Below, piece after piece: positions 44,831-55,510 of a stretch of DNA of 64,000 bases (positions within the stretch are counted from its first letter, which is position 1; each line of letters starts with the position of its first letter). A program made the translations under genes and the position numbers. The notes under the pieces were generated by a model, which searched no databases, was not told the DNA's origin, and was given only the letters and a program-made list of their open reading frames with translations. The DNA is from Ophioderma brevispina (taxonomy: Eukaryota > Echinodermata > Ophiuroidea > Amphilepidida > Ophiodermatidae), in assembly GCA_023653785.1 (NCBI GenBank), contig JAMKCH010012616.1:1-64000 (forward strand). The letters run 5' to 3'.

Positions 44831-45299
44831 GTGACCAGAGTCCCAGAGATGAATCTTTTTGACTAGCCTTCTCTTTCCAGTTTTGCTGATGGTGGTCTAG
44901 ATAGTGTGTTTGAAATGATAACACCATAGAAATTATCATAACAAGTCCTCAGTTTGGAAATAATATTTTGAGTTCGAGTGATGTGTCCATTTTGAATAGT
45001 ATCCAAGCCGTGTGGATTAAGCCACTATTGTGGTAACAGTTCTAGTCCATCACTGAAGCGAGTCCCTCGTAAGTTATAATCTATCAGAGGAAGCATTTCA
45101 AGTAGATAATCTCAACCGAAACAGTTTCCAGACAACAGTTTTCCTCAAAAGATGTCTCCCTATTGGATAGAAGTGGCCCAAGTTCGAGGGTCGAATTGCC
45201 AAGTCCTCACAAGGAATGACACTTTATTAAGTAGCAGTGGCATAATAATTGTTTGAAATCAATCAACACCTTCGAGCAACAGGCTCCAAAGGGATGATA

Positions 45300-46200
45300 T
45301 TCCATTGAGTATGTGTCTTCCTAGTCTCATAGAAGAACCATTCACTCCAAGGAACGAATTACCATTTAGTAGTAATCCATTGAATTGTGGGTCTTCATTC
45401 AATAGCAATCTTTCCAATACAGAATTGTTCAACAGCCTCCCAATGGATGAGTCTCTATCAAGTGAGAAATATCCTAGTAATGAATCGGCTTTGAAGAAAA
45501 GTTTGGCAAGGGATTCGTCACTTTTGAGTCACAGTCTACCAAGTCTTACAGAAGAACCATCTAATATGAGTAACAGTAATTTCCCAACGAATCAGAAACA
45601 TTTGAGTAGCAGTCTTCCCAAACTTGATAAAGACCTCAAAGACCTGTACAAAAAGCACATGAACTCATGCATGAATGTTCTGCTGGTCCCTCCAATACTA
45701 GTCCGATACTAGATCAACATAAAGGCCAAACACGTGGAAATAGCGAAGAAGCCAGCAACTCACATTTAGATGATATTTTTGTCCTCCCTCAGTTGGATAC
45801 AAATCCCTCAAAACGAAAAAGAAGGGCAACAAATCCTTATTGTAGAGTGTTAACATCCAGAAAGATAGTATATAGAAGTAAAAAGAGCATTCCATGGACA
45901 ACCAGACAAAAAGCAACAAAAACCGGAAAGAGGCAGGATCCCCTAAACGCAAGAAGTCAAACACCAAAAAAGCAAATGATGCAAATCTGAGTCCCAAGAA
46001 ACGAACAGACAGATGTACTCAAAACGGGCAAGAAAAACACCAAAAAAGACACATTGACTAAGAAAAGAAAGAGCAATGTACTTAAAAAGGGCCAGAAAAA
46101 AAAAACACGTAGACCCACAAAATGCAGAGCAAAACAGCCAAACCAGGAAAATTGGCAAGAAAGAAGCATTTCAAAAAGACCAAAATTAAAACCAATAACT
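45300..46200 (+). pseudogene. Ser-rich/Lys-rich ORF pair, possible transposase tail
   Basis: Two overlapping frames read through: one Ser/Leu-rich with repeated CLPSLIEEPFTPRNELP and SLPSLTEEPSNMSNS phrases, then one with PSKRKRRATNPYCRVLTSRK. The second resembles the C-terminal basic region of jerky/Tigger transposases (K-R-x-R-x...A-R-x-L-T-S). It could be the missing tail of the copy at 41480-42560, displaced by 2.7 kb of later insertions, or a separate fragment. A poly-Lys coding tail follows to about 46195. Confidence 0.4.
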
Positions 46201-46394
46201 AAACTTGGCTGCCATTTTTTTTAAAGCAAAAAGAAGGGCTTTTAAAGTTGGGCCAAAATCTTTTTGCTTGTCCTCCATCACTATTTTTGGGATGGTTGGC
46301 CCGTAAAAATCTTTATTAATTATTTCATAAATCATAATAAACTAGAATTTTCTCTGTCTCGGCTTTCACGCTCGCTATATTCAACGAATATAAG

Positions 46395-46680
46395 CTTGTG
46401 GGCCACCCCATGACCTTTGACCCTGGCACGTGACCTTTGATCTCTCAACATATGAGGGATCCATGGTGCACCTATTACAAAAGTTTGGTTCCAATTGAAC
46501 TTCAGTTTTCAATTAGATGAATTTTACATTTTTTAGCCCGTTTTTCAACTTGACCTCACATGACCTTTGACCGTTCAACAGACCCTTGACCTCATCAACA
46601 TATGACGGATCCCATTGTGCACCTATGACAGAGTTTGGTTCCAATTGAAGTTAAACTTTTCATTGAGGGTCAATTTTAAA
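46395..46680. repeat. AGGTCA-rich repeat, two units
   Basis: CATGACCTTTGACCCTGGCA, the phrase CAACATATGA(G/C)GGATCC and GTTTGGTTCCAATTGAA each occur twice, about 160 bp apart. Related to 17100-17690. Confidence 0.7.
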
Positions 46681-48208
46681 AAAAAAACTAACAATTTTGA
46701 CCCCCAGAACACCAACATACACACGCACACGGTTGCTAAGTGGTCCTGCCAGCTATAGCTGGCGGCCCACAAAAAAGGGAACAAGGGTGAAATTTTGCCC
46801 CCCCCCCCCCCCCCGAATTCCAAAAACGGTTTCAAGCATGTGGAGTATTAGCAACAATTTTTTATTTTGGCGTTGATGTTTTTTTCATATCATTGTGGTC
46901 TTGATACTCTAGCTTTGGGTTATTTTCAGATCTTCACACCTTTATACAATTGTGACCCAAGTCCGTGACTAATTTACAATGTAATTTTCATGCTTTAGTA
47001 ATGCTTTTGAAATTTTTTGTCATATTTTACCAACAGGTATAGCCTAGCTTATATTTTATTTGTTGTATATCAGGAAGCCTATGTAACGCATTTTGTAATC
47101 AAGAAGTGTTTTAAAAAGGTTGTACTTTGATCAACAATTTACAGCAGGCTTCGATTATTTGTGAGTTTTTACCTTTCAGGCAAGGAGCCTTGAAGATTAT
47201 GCATTCATTAAGGTTTAATGTTAATTAATTTTAACTTATCATTTCAAGAAGGGAATGGAAAGCTATATCTGATTTGAGTTCACTTGGGGGTAAGAGTGAC
47301 CATATGTACCCTTTCAAAATTCTACAACTCTCTTTTTATTTTGGTCTATGGTTGGGGGTTTTTTGTGTGTTTGGCCATTACATAAATAAGAATTTTTGTT
47401 TCCTTAGATTTTAAGGTAAACATAGAACTCTTTTACATTTTGGAGTGAGTTTTTGAATGCTTAAACTTTGTTTTGGATTAAATTTTTTATGATTGCACCA
47501 GTATATAGTTTGGGCAGGATTTTGGCGTCCATGCCAGATTTTAAAAAAAAAAAGATGTGTTGATTGGAGGATTTTGTCCGCCGAATGAGTCGGATACGGG
47601 GACTATGAAATGAGCAGAGTCCGTAGTACCGTTTTTTTTTGTCTGTCCGTCCGTCGTTCGTTCTCCGTCCGTGATACAAAAAAGTTAACCAATGTATATG
47701 ATTTATCTGGGGTTCTGTAAGGGCGACAATGATGCTAAGGTTGGTGGAAAGAAAAAGAAGGGGTTAATGAGTCTCGACCCTGATAGATTGTGGCCGTTAA
47801 ATAGCTAATTAAGTATCTAATTTGCATGATTTAAAATAAATTTTCCTGCAAAAGGCCTGTGTACAGTTTTCTGAGTTCGTATAAGGGTATAAATGATTGT
47901 AACGTGGAGGGGAAAGCGGGGCTCTGGGAAGAGTTCTTGCATCTGATTAGGGGCGTATTTCGGGCAAATTGAGTATGCAATGAGGCTAAATTAATATGCA
48001 AAAAAACTAGCAATACTATATTTGTGAAACGGTAAATCGGATACTCAAAAAATTCCCGCGCTGCATGAAAGCCTATAATGGGGCACATCTTTTTTGCAAT
48101 TTGAAAGTATGTGACCTATACATATGCGGCTATGTATGCAAATGAGCTAATTAAATTGCGTAATTGCGTACTTTGAAACAGTACATCGGTAGGCAAAATT
48201 CCTTCGTA
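46681..48208. other. Intron; simple sequences and common repeat words
   Basis: A C-run lies at about 46798-46814, TTTTTTTTGTCTGTCCGTCC at 47632-47651, and GCAAATGAGCTAATTAAATT-type words around 47980-48155, which look like a dispersed repeat. No gene was found. Confidence 0.45.
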
Positions 48209-48870
48209 CATGAGACTACTATATGCAATAGGAGGGGGTGGTGGTGGTTGCAGGGTGTTCGCAGGGTGTTGGGGAGGGGTGGGGTTTTTGGAATTTGGTG
48301 GGGGTGGTGTTGAGGGGAGGGGTGGGGTAGTGCAGGGTTTTGGGATAGGGTTGGGTAGGGAGGGTGTTGGGGAGGGGTGGGGTGGAATGTTTTTTTTTAA
48401 AAAAAAATGGGGAGGGGGGGTGGTGGGGTGGTGCAGGGTGTTGGGGAGGGGGTTGGGTGTTGCATGTTTTGGGGCAGGGGTGTTCGGGGTGTTTGGGAGG
48501 GGTGATGAGGTGTTGGGGGTAGGGTTACGGGGTGTTTGTGGTATGGTGGTTAACGGGGTGTTGGGGAGGGAATGGCGGGGTGTTTGGGGAGCGGAGGAGT
48601 GTTACAAGGGTATTAGGAGTAAGGTGTGGGTTGGGTGTTGAGGGGTGTTAAGGGAGGGGGAGGGGTGTTAAAGGATGGGTGGGGGTGTTGCGGGGTGGGG
48701 TGTTAGAGTGTCGGTGTTCTGCGTGTTGGGGAGTTGTTGGGGATGGGGGTGGTGTTGTGGGGTGTTGGGGAAGGGGTGTGAGGTTTGCCTGGTGTTTGGG
48801 AAGGGGTGACGGTTTGCAGGTGTTGGTTAGGGTACAGTGTTGTGGGGTGTTGGATGAGGGTGGGGTGTAA
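48209..48870 (+). repeat. G-rich minisatellite (GGTGTTGGGGAGGGG units)
   Basis: About 660 bp in which the plus strand is almost only G and T with few A, with dozens of GGTGTTGGGGAGGGGTGGGG variants. Runs of three or more G are so dense that G-quadruplexes could form on the plus strand (the template for the host transcript, which is therefore C-rich here). The long ORFs on both strands are artefacts of composition. Confidence 0.9.
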
Positions 48871-50519
48871 TTGTAGTTGCATTTTCGCATGTTAGTGATC
48901 GTGACATTTTCGGCTGGGACATATTTTTCCGCATCGCTTAATGACAAGTTGCCTTGGTTTTACAAGTGGAAACTCTTTTGATTTTGTCATAAACTTCCTT
49001 GCTGGATTTCTAAATATGGATTTTCTTTGGTTGTTTAAAAAACTTACTCTTTAAGAAAAGAAGACTTGATGGTTTGTCCTTAGTTTTTATTATCTGGCTT
49101 GAAAATCTATTTTAATTTGTTTATACCTCTAATTTGTTTAGTTAAGATATAATTTACTGGCTAATACTCAATGCTTTTTTATATTTAATTTGCATTAATT
49201 TGCATTAATTTACCTTTTAATCCTGACAGATCAAAAGGGAAATAGTGTTTATGTGCTCTAATGTATTTTTGATTGTATCATTTGGCCTTGCTAGCTACTG
49301 CCTATTTGTTTCCCTCCTGCTAACTGAATTTTTAGTACTTCACTCAAACACGGACCTTATTGTTCCATTCTATATTTTTTGTATTTTTTAATATAATTTC
49401 GCTTTTAGTTCATGTAAAATGCAACAAAAAGTAATAAACATTTAACAAAACCTTAAAAAGAATAATTAAAAAACAAGAAAAAAAGAAAATGATTCTTAAT
49501 ATCAACTTTTTTTCAAAAACAGAATCCATCAAATATTCATAGCTCATCAGTTACAAGGAGCAATGCTGTTTGTAATCAAAATAATATGGTTAAAAAAAAA
49601 AAAAGATATATTGTTGAATCAAAAGAACAAATACAAAATAATGGAAGTAATGGTCTGTTGCAGAAAAGCTGTTTCACAATTAACCGTCTTATTTCACATG
49701 ATATTGTAGTCAATGAAGATACCATATGAAAGATGCTATTTGTAGAACATTTTACAAAACTTCCTCTGTTCATTCCACGGATGGAACTTTCTGTGAGTTG
49801 TTTTTTTTTTTTTAAAAAACAAATGGGAGGGTGATCATACCCGACGCTTAAATGTGTATATTCCCGTCATTATTTAATTATATGTTCAGACTGTGTTTTT
49901 CTTAGAGTACGGTATATTCTCATCTTTAAAGATTAAAAAAAAATCAAATTCAACTAAAAGCGAATTCTCTTTGGTAGGATTGTTGTCTTTATGATATTCA
50001 ATGTCTTTGTATAAACTTGTCAATTGATATTTATCTTTTACTATACGGTGTTTTGGAAATTAGGCACTTTAAAATACTAAACTAGCGAAAATACCCAATC
50101 TAACATTGTTGTGTTTCGTCCACATGAGGGCCTCCTTCATAGAATGTGACGAATATACCCGATGGGGAAGATTATAACCCGAATTTAACTTTGTCTTTGA
50201 GTGCTTATTGCACAGACATAGTGGTCTAATAATATAAAAAACGACCAGGTCGTATACATTTTTTATACAATAGTGCCCTTTAAGAACGCAGAAGAAATGG
50301 GTATTATTGATTTGGAGTGACATATTACTATGCTTATGGGAAGTGTACCAGGGCGAATACCTACCTCAAACTCAACAACTAACCTATAAATCCTAAGTTT
50401 TTCATCACTGGATCCAACTATAATTTGAAATTATTGATATTGATAAAATTGAACTCAAAATTGGGATAACACAGCAAAATCAAGATCTCCCCCTGTTATT
50501 TCTTTTCCTCGGTTGTTTC
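48871..50519. other. AT-rich intron, nothing recognised
   Basis: Homopolymer-rich sequence (for example A-runs at 49591 and T-runs at 49800). No supported features. Confidence 0.5.
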
Positions 50520-51086
50520 CTTGACGCAAAATGTCTCTTACTGCTCACATCATTACCGTACGCAACAATTTCGTTCCACGTTTGGTGTATTTCATACATA
50601 GATTTACTGATACTGAAACATGTCACCACATAGTTAGGGCTCTGATTATTGCTAGACTCTACTACTGTAATGCTGTTTTTACTTTACTTTCTGCCAATGA
50701 TATCAGACGTTTGCAGCGACTACAAAACAATGCTGCACGCCTTGTGTTTGCTGTCGGTCAAAGAGTTGAAGCTCAACCCCTCCTTCAGGCATTGCATTGG
50801 CTTCCCATTCAGCAAAGAATCCTGTTCAAGTGCTGCTGTATGATTATAAAGCCTTCAATAATTTGGCTCCAACATACATTGCTGAGCAGTTTTGTTATGT
50901 CCTCGCTCCCTGCGATCAGCAATGGACATTAACCGTTTGGCGGTGCCAAGGACAAACCTTGTCATTGGTGATCGTAGCTTTGCTGTTATTGCTGCAAAGG
51001 CCTGGAACTCCTTGCCAGTGTCAATTAGAAATGCAAGTTCAATTGAGCCATTCAAAAGTAATCTAAGACATTTATTCTCGAAGTAG
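50520..51086 (+). mobile_element. CR1-like LINE 3' end (C-terminus of ORF2)
   Basis: It reads FTDTETCHHIVRALIIARLY, then LQRLQNNAARLVF, ALHWLPIQQRILFK, a frameshift, YDYKAFNNLAPTYIAE, another frameshift, and INRLAVPRTNLVIGDRSFAV...AWNSLPVSIRNASSIEPFKS ending LRHLFSK and a stop. This is the standard thumb/C-terminal region of CR1/jockey-like elements, comparable to 62360-62982. The 5' truncation is typical of LINE insertion. Confidence 0.85.
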
Positions 51087-51137
51087 TCTGTTTGTTATTA
51101 TCTACCAAAAAAAATCGTTGGCAACCCCGGGTTGGCA

Positions 51138-51225
51138 ACGCAAAAAAGACACCAAGTTTTAAAAAGAGTACGAGCCATATAAAGTTGATAATGTAAAGTA
51201 GCACCACACTCTAAACATTATTTTT
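51138..51225. repeat. Dispersed repeat, inverted partner of 59561-59638
   Basis: GTACGAGCCATATAAAGTTG and the adjacent AAAAAAGACACCAAG are mirrored at 59561-59638 with a few indels. The two copies face each other 8.4 kb apart within the same intron. Confidence 0.75.
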
Positions 51226-51999
51226 ACTCAGTGCTGGGAAAGGTTGAGTCAAGATTTAATCAGCATGGCGTGAAACACAAATTTCCCTTTTACTCCTCAC
51301 CCTAGTAAAATTGTGAAACACATGTTGAGTAAAGCAGTTTTGAAATCTAACTCAACGTTGCGTGACAAAGTAGTTTGACGCAGTGACGGGATCAGAACTT
51401 AGACCGCGTTGATTCTGATCTTATACAACGTTGACAAACTCAGACACGTGCAGCCCAAGAGAATCGCCGCGGACATACCAATGGCAGGTGACAAGCTGGT
51501 GTGTCACGGAAATGCTGGTCATTCTTATATTTTACATCAACAAGTTATAATCAGAAAAAATATGAGTAATTATTTGCGGTGGAGCAATGGACTTGTCACG
51601 ATTGTGAACTTGGCGAGATTCCGGCGTATTACCCCGACTATGTCTACGGAACCTGCTATGAATCGGCAAAACATTTTCACGTTTGATGGCATTGTTTACC
51701 ATGCACTGTGAGCGCTGTGTACTCCAATGTGGATTCGCTATTGTGTCAGTAAAGTTATAGTTGCATTTATGACAGCATGATATTTACAATTAATCTGACA
51801 AATTATGGCCTATAGTTTTACTGGTGCATTGTACATCGGTACACGACTACACGACGTACAGCGTGCATCTACATTATTCATGATTGAACCACCATGGCCA
51901 TTCGAAGACGAGTGCTCAATGATGCAGAACATCAATTGGGGATGGTTAGGGAATGCATATTTGTGTGTCAGGTCATGTAGGGTCACTTAAGGTCATGAC
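51226..51999. other. Intron, nothing firm
   Basis: Contains TTGAGTCAA/CTCAACGTTG words related to those at 58540-58930. No gene was found. Confidence 0.5.
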
Positions 52000-52530
52000 A
52001 GATAGGCCCCATGGGTTTTGGCAGTGGTTTATTTGAGCAAGTTTGGTGGTATACAACTAACTTGGAAGAAGGTTTTTATATGGGGTCAAAGGTAAAGTAG
52101 GGTCATTGGAGTGTCAAAAGGGCATATGGGCCATAAGAGGGCATCCTGTGCATACCATAAGAGTCTGCGACGATGGTTTCTTTAATAGTATGTTACTAGG
52201 CGGTCCTTGGATTGGTTATCACCTTGTTGTGCGATCACCGATGAATGCCCTCGGATGTGCGGTTCACCCCCTGTTGACCTTGAACGACCCCCCTGATGTC
52301 CTTGTCATTAGCTATAAAATTTTCGTCAATCAACAATCGCCCCACCCACCACCTGGATACTAAAGTTTACCCCATTTTTGACATCCTTTGACCTTGAAAG
52401 GACCCCGACCGATCCTTGTTGTGACCTTTAAAGATTTGTGGTCATTCAACAATCAACCACACCTAAAGTTTCATGTCAATACACCAACACCCATGTTTAC
52501 CCCAATGTGACCTTGGAATGACCCCCTAAT
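52000..52530. repeat. GGTCA/TGACC-rich dispersed repeat
   Basis: Phrases such as TATGGGGTCAAAGGT, GGGCATATGGGCCATAAG and GTGCATACCATAAGAGTC correspond to 55327-55430 (ATGGGGTCAACGGTCAC, GGGCCACATGGGTCAC, GCGCATACCAGAAAAGTCC). Downstream, TTGACCTTGAA/TGACCCCC phrases repeat. Confidence 0.6.
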
Positions 52531-52779
52531 TCCCAACTAGCTGAGAATACCCGCTAGATGAGTATCGAGGCCTACTGGCATGTTTTCAGTGGTGGATCCA
52601 AGATTTGAAAAAACGTCAAAATTACGGGGAGCTGAAAGGCTGAAACTTTCCAAAAGCTTCCAAAATGGGCTGATTTTGCAAATGGGCTGATTTTGCAGTA
52701 TTACCGGGGCGCGCGCCCGCTCCCCCCCGCGATCCGGCCCTGTTTTCGACCTAATTAGCGCCCGGGTGCTCATATCCAT

Positions 52780-53460
52780 ACGTCAAAGCATGGGTATGAA
52801 AGCTACGGCCAAGTAAGTTACCATAATGGCCCGACATGAATTTGACCCCTCTTGGCTGCTTTTTGCCATTATTGTTGTCCTCGCTCACAGAGGACTCTGT
52901 CCATTTAATGCGACCACAATTGGAAATAAGTTGGCAAATTCCGCCGACTTAATGGGTTATCCTGGCTAATTGACTGTTGTACGTATGTGCTAGTGGCTTA
53001 TTGATTTTGTGTATATCTGTCATTTCTTTTGTCGATATGGCGAAAAATAAACAACAAACCATAACCCCCAAAAAACGTGACCACAAAAGTGGTACGGCGA
53101 CGAAAATATACCAACATACCAAAACCTCATATTCATACGTCAAAGCACGGCCAAGTTACACCGTGATAACGAACCCTGGAGGACCCTTTGAATCCCAAAA
53201 TGGCCCCTCGAAACCGTGACCACCAAAAACTCCTCACGGCAAAAACAACCATACCCAAAACTATTATCAATATCAAAGCACAGCCAAGTGACCCGATAAC
53301 GACCCCTGGATGAATTGACCCCAAAATACCCTTCGAAAAACATTGTACCACAACAAAACTTGTACGGTGAAAATTCTACACCATACCTTCTTAAACTCAT
53401 AACATATCCTTACGTCAAAGCACGGCCAAGTTATCCACTAAACGACCCATGACGAATGAC
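52780..53460. repeat. Tandem repeat, unit about 138 bp
   Basis: CGTCAAAGCACGGCCAAGTT occurs near 53137 and 53413, with a variant near 53272 (TCAAAGCACAGCCAAGTG). Each is followed by CGATAACGACCC-like and CCCTCGAAA...GTGACCAC phrases. A looser unit begins near 52781, and a single related unit lies at 55160-55290. The short ORFs are repeat readings. Confidence 0.75.
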
Positions 53461-53702
53461 CTTGCAGAGTGCTAACATTGAATTTGGATCAGGGAGATTT
53501 GTCTTGGATCAGGGAGATTATGATCTTGGAATAGGGAGAATTTTTTTTTTAAATTTAGTGAGCATTTAAGGTAATACCTAGGTCCTCAAGAGGATACAGC
53601 CAATGGATACTGTCTAAAGATCAATTGAAAGCTCCACATTAAGGAACTGTCCTATGTGATTTCCTTAGTCATTGATTTTTAAAGCAATGACATGAAAGGT
53701 GA

Positions 53703-54075
53703 AGTAACTGAAAAGGTCGTAACTTGAAAACGGAGCCACTTACATAGTTATGAATTGCAATATGAGATAGAGCTCTTTAAAATAAAGTCCCCCCCCAAAA
53801 AAAAAATTGACAGGGCTCCGCCCGTCTGCAGCCCCCATTTAAGGAACCAATGTCAGAGGAACTAAGGCCATATGGAGATTTAAAAGATTTAAAAAAATAT
53901 TGATAATGAAAATGTCTAATTAAAGTTCAAACTTAAAGGCTCCAAACTTGAAAACGGAGCCATCTACAAACCAAATGAACTGCATCATGAGATAGAGCTC
54001 TTTAAACATAAGGCTTTCCCGAAAAAAATTGACAGGGCTCCGCGTCTGACGCCCCCGTTTCGGGGAACTGTCAGT
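53703..54075. repeat. Direct repeat pair, about 145 bp each
   Basis: AACTTGAAAACGGAGCCA, GAGATAGAGCTCTTTAAA and ATTGACAGGGCTCCGC(CC)GTCTG appear in order at 53717-53830 and again at 53946-54045. It is a two-copy local repeat with scattered differences. Confidence 0.8.
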
Positions 54076-55149
54076 GCTAACAAAGTCCACAACCAGGCAC
54101 TAAAAATATTAATTATAACTTAACACTTATATGCATTAATAGCAATGATGGAGCATATTTCAAAAAAAGGCAAACAGCAACACACATCCGGTTATTATCT
54201 GTAGGCCTATCCCTTTGCACCACTGGAGTTAATTGTTAACACTTTAAGACAAGACACAGCATAGCCTATAGCAGTTAAATGGTTAATATTGAAAATATTG
54301 CTGCTGTGGTCCATCCGAAAGTCGGGAGAAAAACGATGTAAAAAAAGAGCTGGGAGTTACCGTTTTAATTTCCCATCCGTTTACACTCACGGCCTGTATT
54401 TTCGTTCGTTTTAACGGTCACAACAAGGGTTAACGAATGCCGAATTTGGCGCTTCCCCACGGGAAATGCAATTCTTGCAACATAAGTCATTCGTAAAATT
54501 GGTTACCCGGCTTCTTGCATTCGATCATAAATATCATCTTGGACCATAAAATGTTGTTTGTACTTACCTATGTTTGTTTAATCCCAAAAAAAGCAGGTGA
54601 AATATCCCAAAGAACTTTTTCCCAAACGACGATGCACTGTGGGAGCTGCCATTTTACCTTTTTTGTAGAGCCGGGTAATATAGACCCATCTGTAATTGAA
54701 GCACCGCGTATTGGGCCGTGTTATGCGGTGTATATGCCGCGAACAAGTCCTCCACTCACGTACCAAGAACTTGGTAAACGGGTAGGGGGATTTCCCCGTT
54801 TCCGTAAAAGTCAGAACTTTCTAGGAGAATCAGGGAACGGTTAACTTACTTTTCATGACGGCGGGTAATTTTGGTGAAAATTTACTTCAGCAATTAAAAT
54901 AATACTGAAAAAAGTTAGTAGGGTGTGCTGACGTGTAAACGTTGTAGTGAATTTTCTAAACGTGTAGTGACCCTCAGTTCATGTAAACGTTTAAACGTTT
55001 AACGCCACAACAGCAATAGTCAGAAACCATTTGAACAGACTTTGTAGACGTTTTAGAATCTTTAATTCACTTGTAAGACTATATTTTTGCCTAAGAATGT
55101 CTTACTTATTTTCTTAATTGTTTATACGTTTGATGTCAACAACACATCA
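54076..55149. other. Intron, nothing firm
   Basis: A cluster of GTAAACGT/AAACGTTTAAACGTTTAA words lies at about 54935-55000. The ORF at 54515-54844 has no recognisable domain. Confidence 0.5.
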
Positions 55150-55510
55150 TTTTCCATGACCCTGAATTGACTTTGACCCCAAATGACCCCTCCAAATTCG
55201 TGACCACAAACCTCGTAGTGGAGCTTACCACCACACCAAAATTCATATCTCCGTATGTTAAAGGACGGCGAAACGCATAGCCGACAAACCACAAAGTGAT
55301 TTTTTTTAGTATAAGATTTTGACCATATGGGGTCAACGGTCACATGAAGGGCCACAGAGAGTAAAAAAGGGCCACATGGGTCACCCTAGGTCATTCGCGC
55401 ATACCAGAAAAGTCCTGGACCAGTGGTCCTTTCGTTTGTCAAGCATTTTTAGAACGGGTTTTATTATTATATTGACAAAATGGGGCGTCAAATGGCCATA
55501 CAGGGTCATT
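55150..55510. repeat. GGTCA-rich repeat and single 138-bp-type unit
   Basis: Joins one unit of the 52.8-53.5 kb family (AATGACCCCTCCAAATTCGT, GTGACCAC...) with the family of 52000-52530, in the same relative arrangement. The two therefore probably form one larger repeat. Confidence 0.65.

Noticed and set aside
48210..48947. Long ORFs on both strands in the G-rich tract
   Set aside because: They arise because a G/T-only tract lacks stop codons; composition is pure minisatellite.
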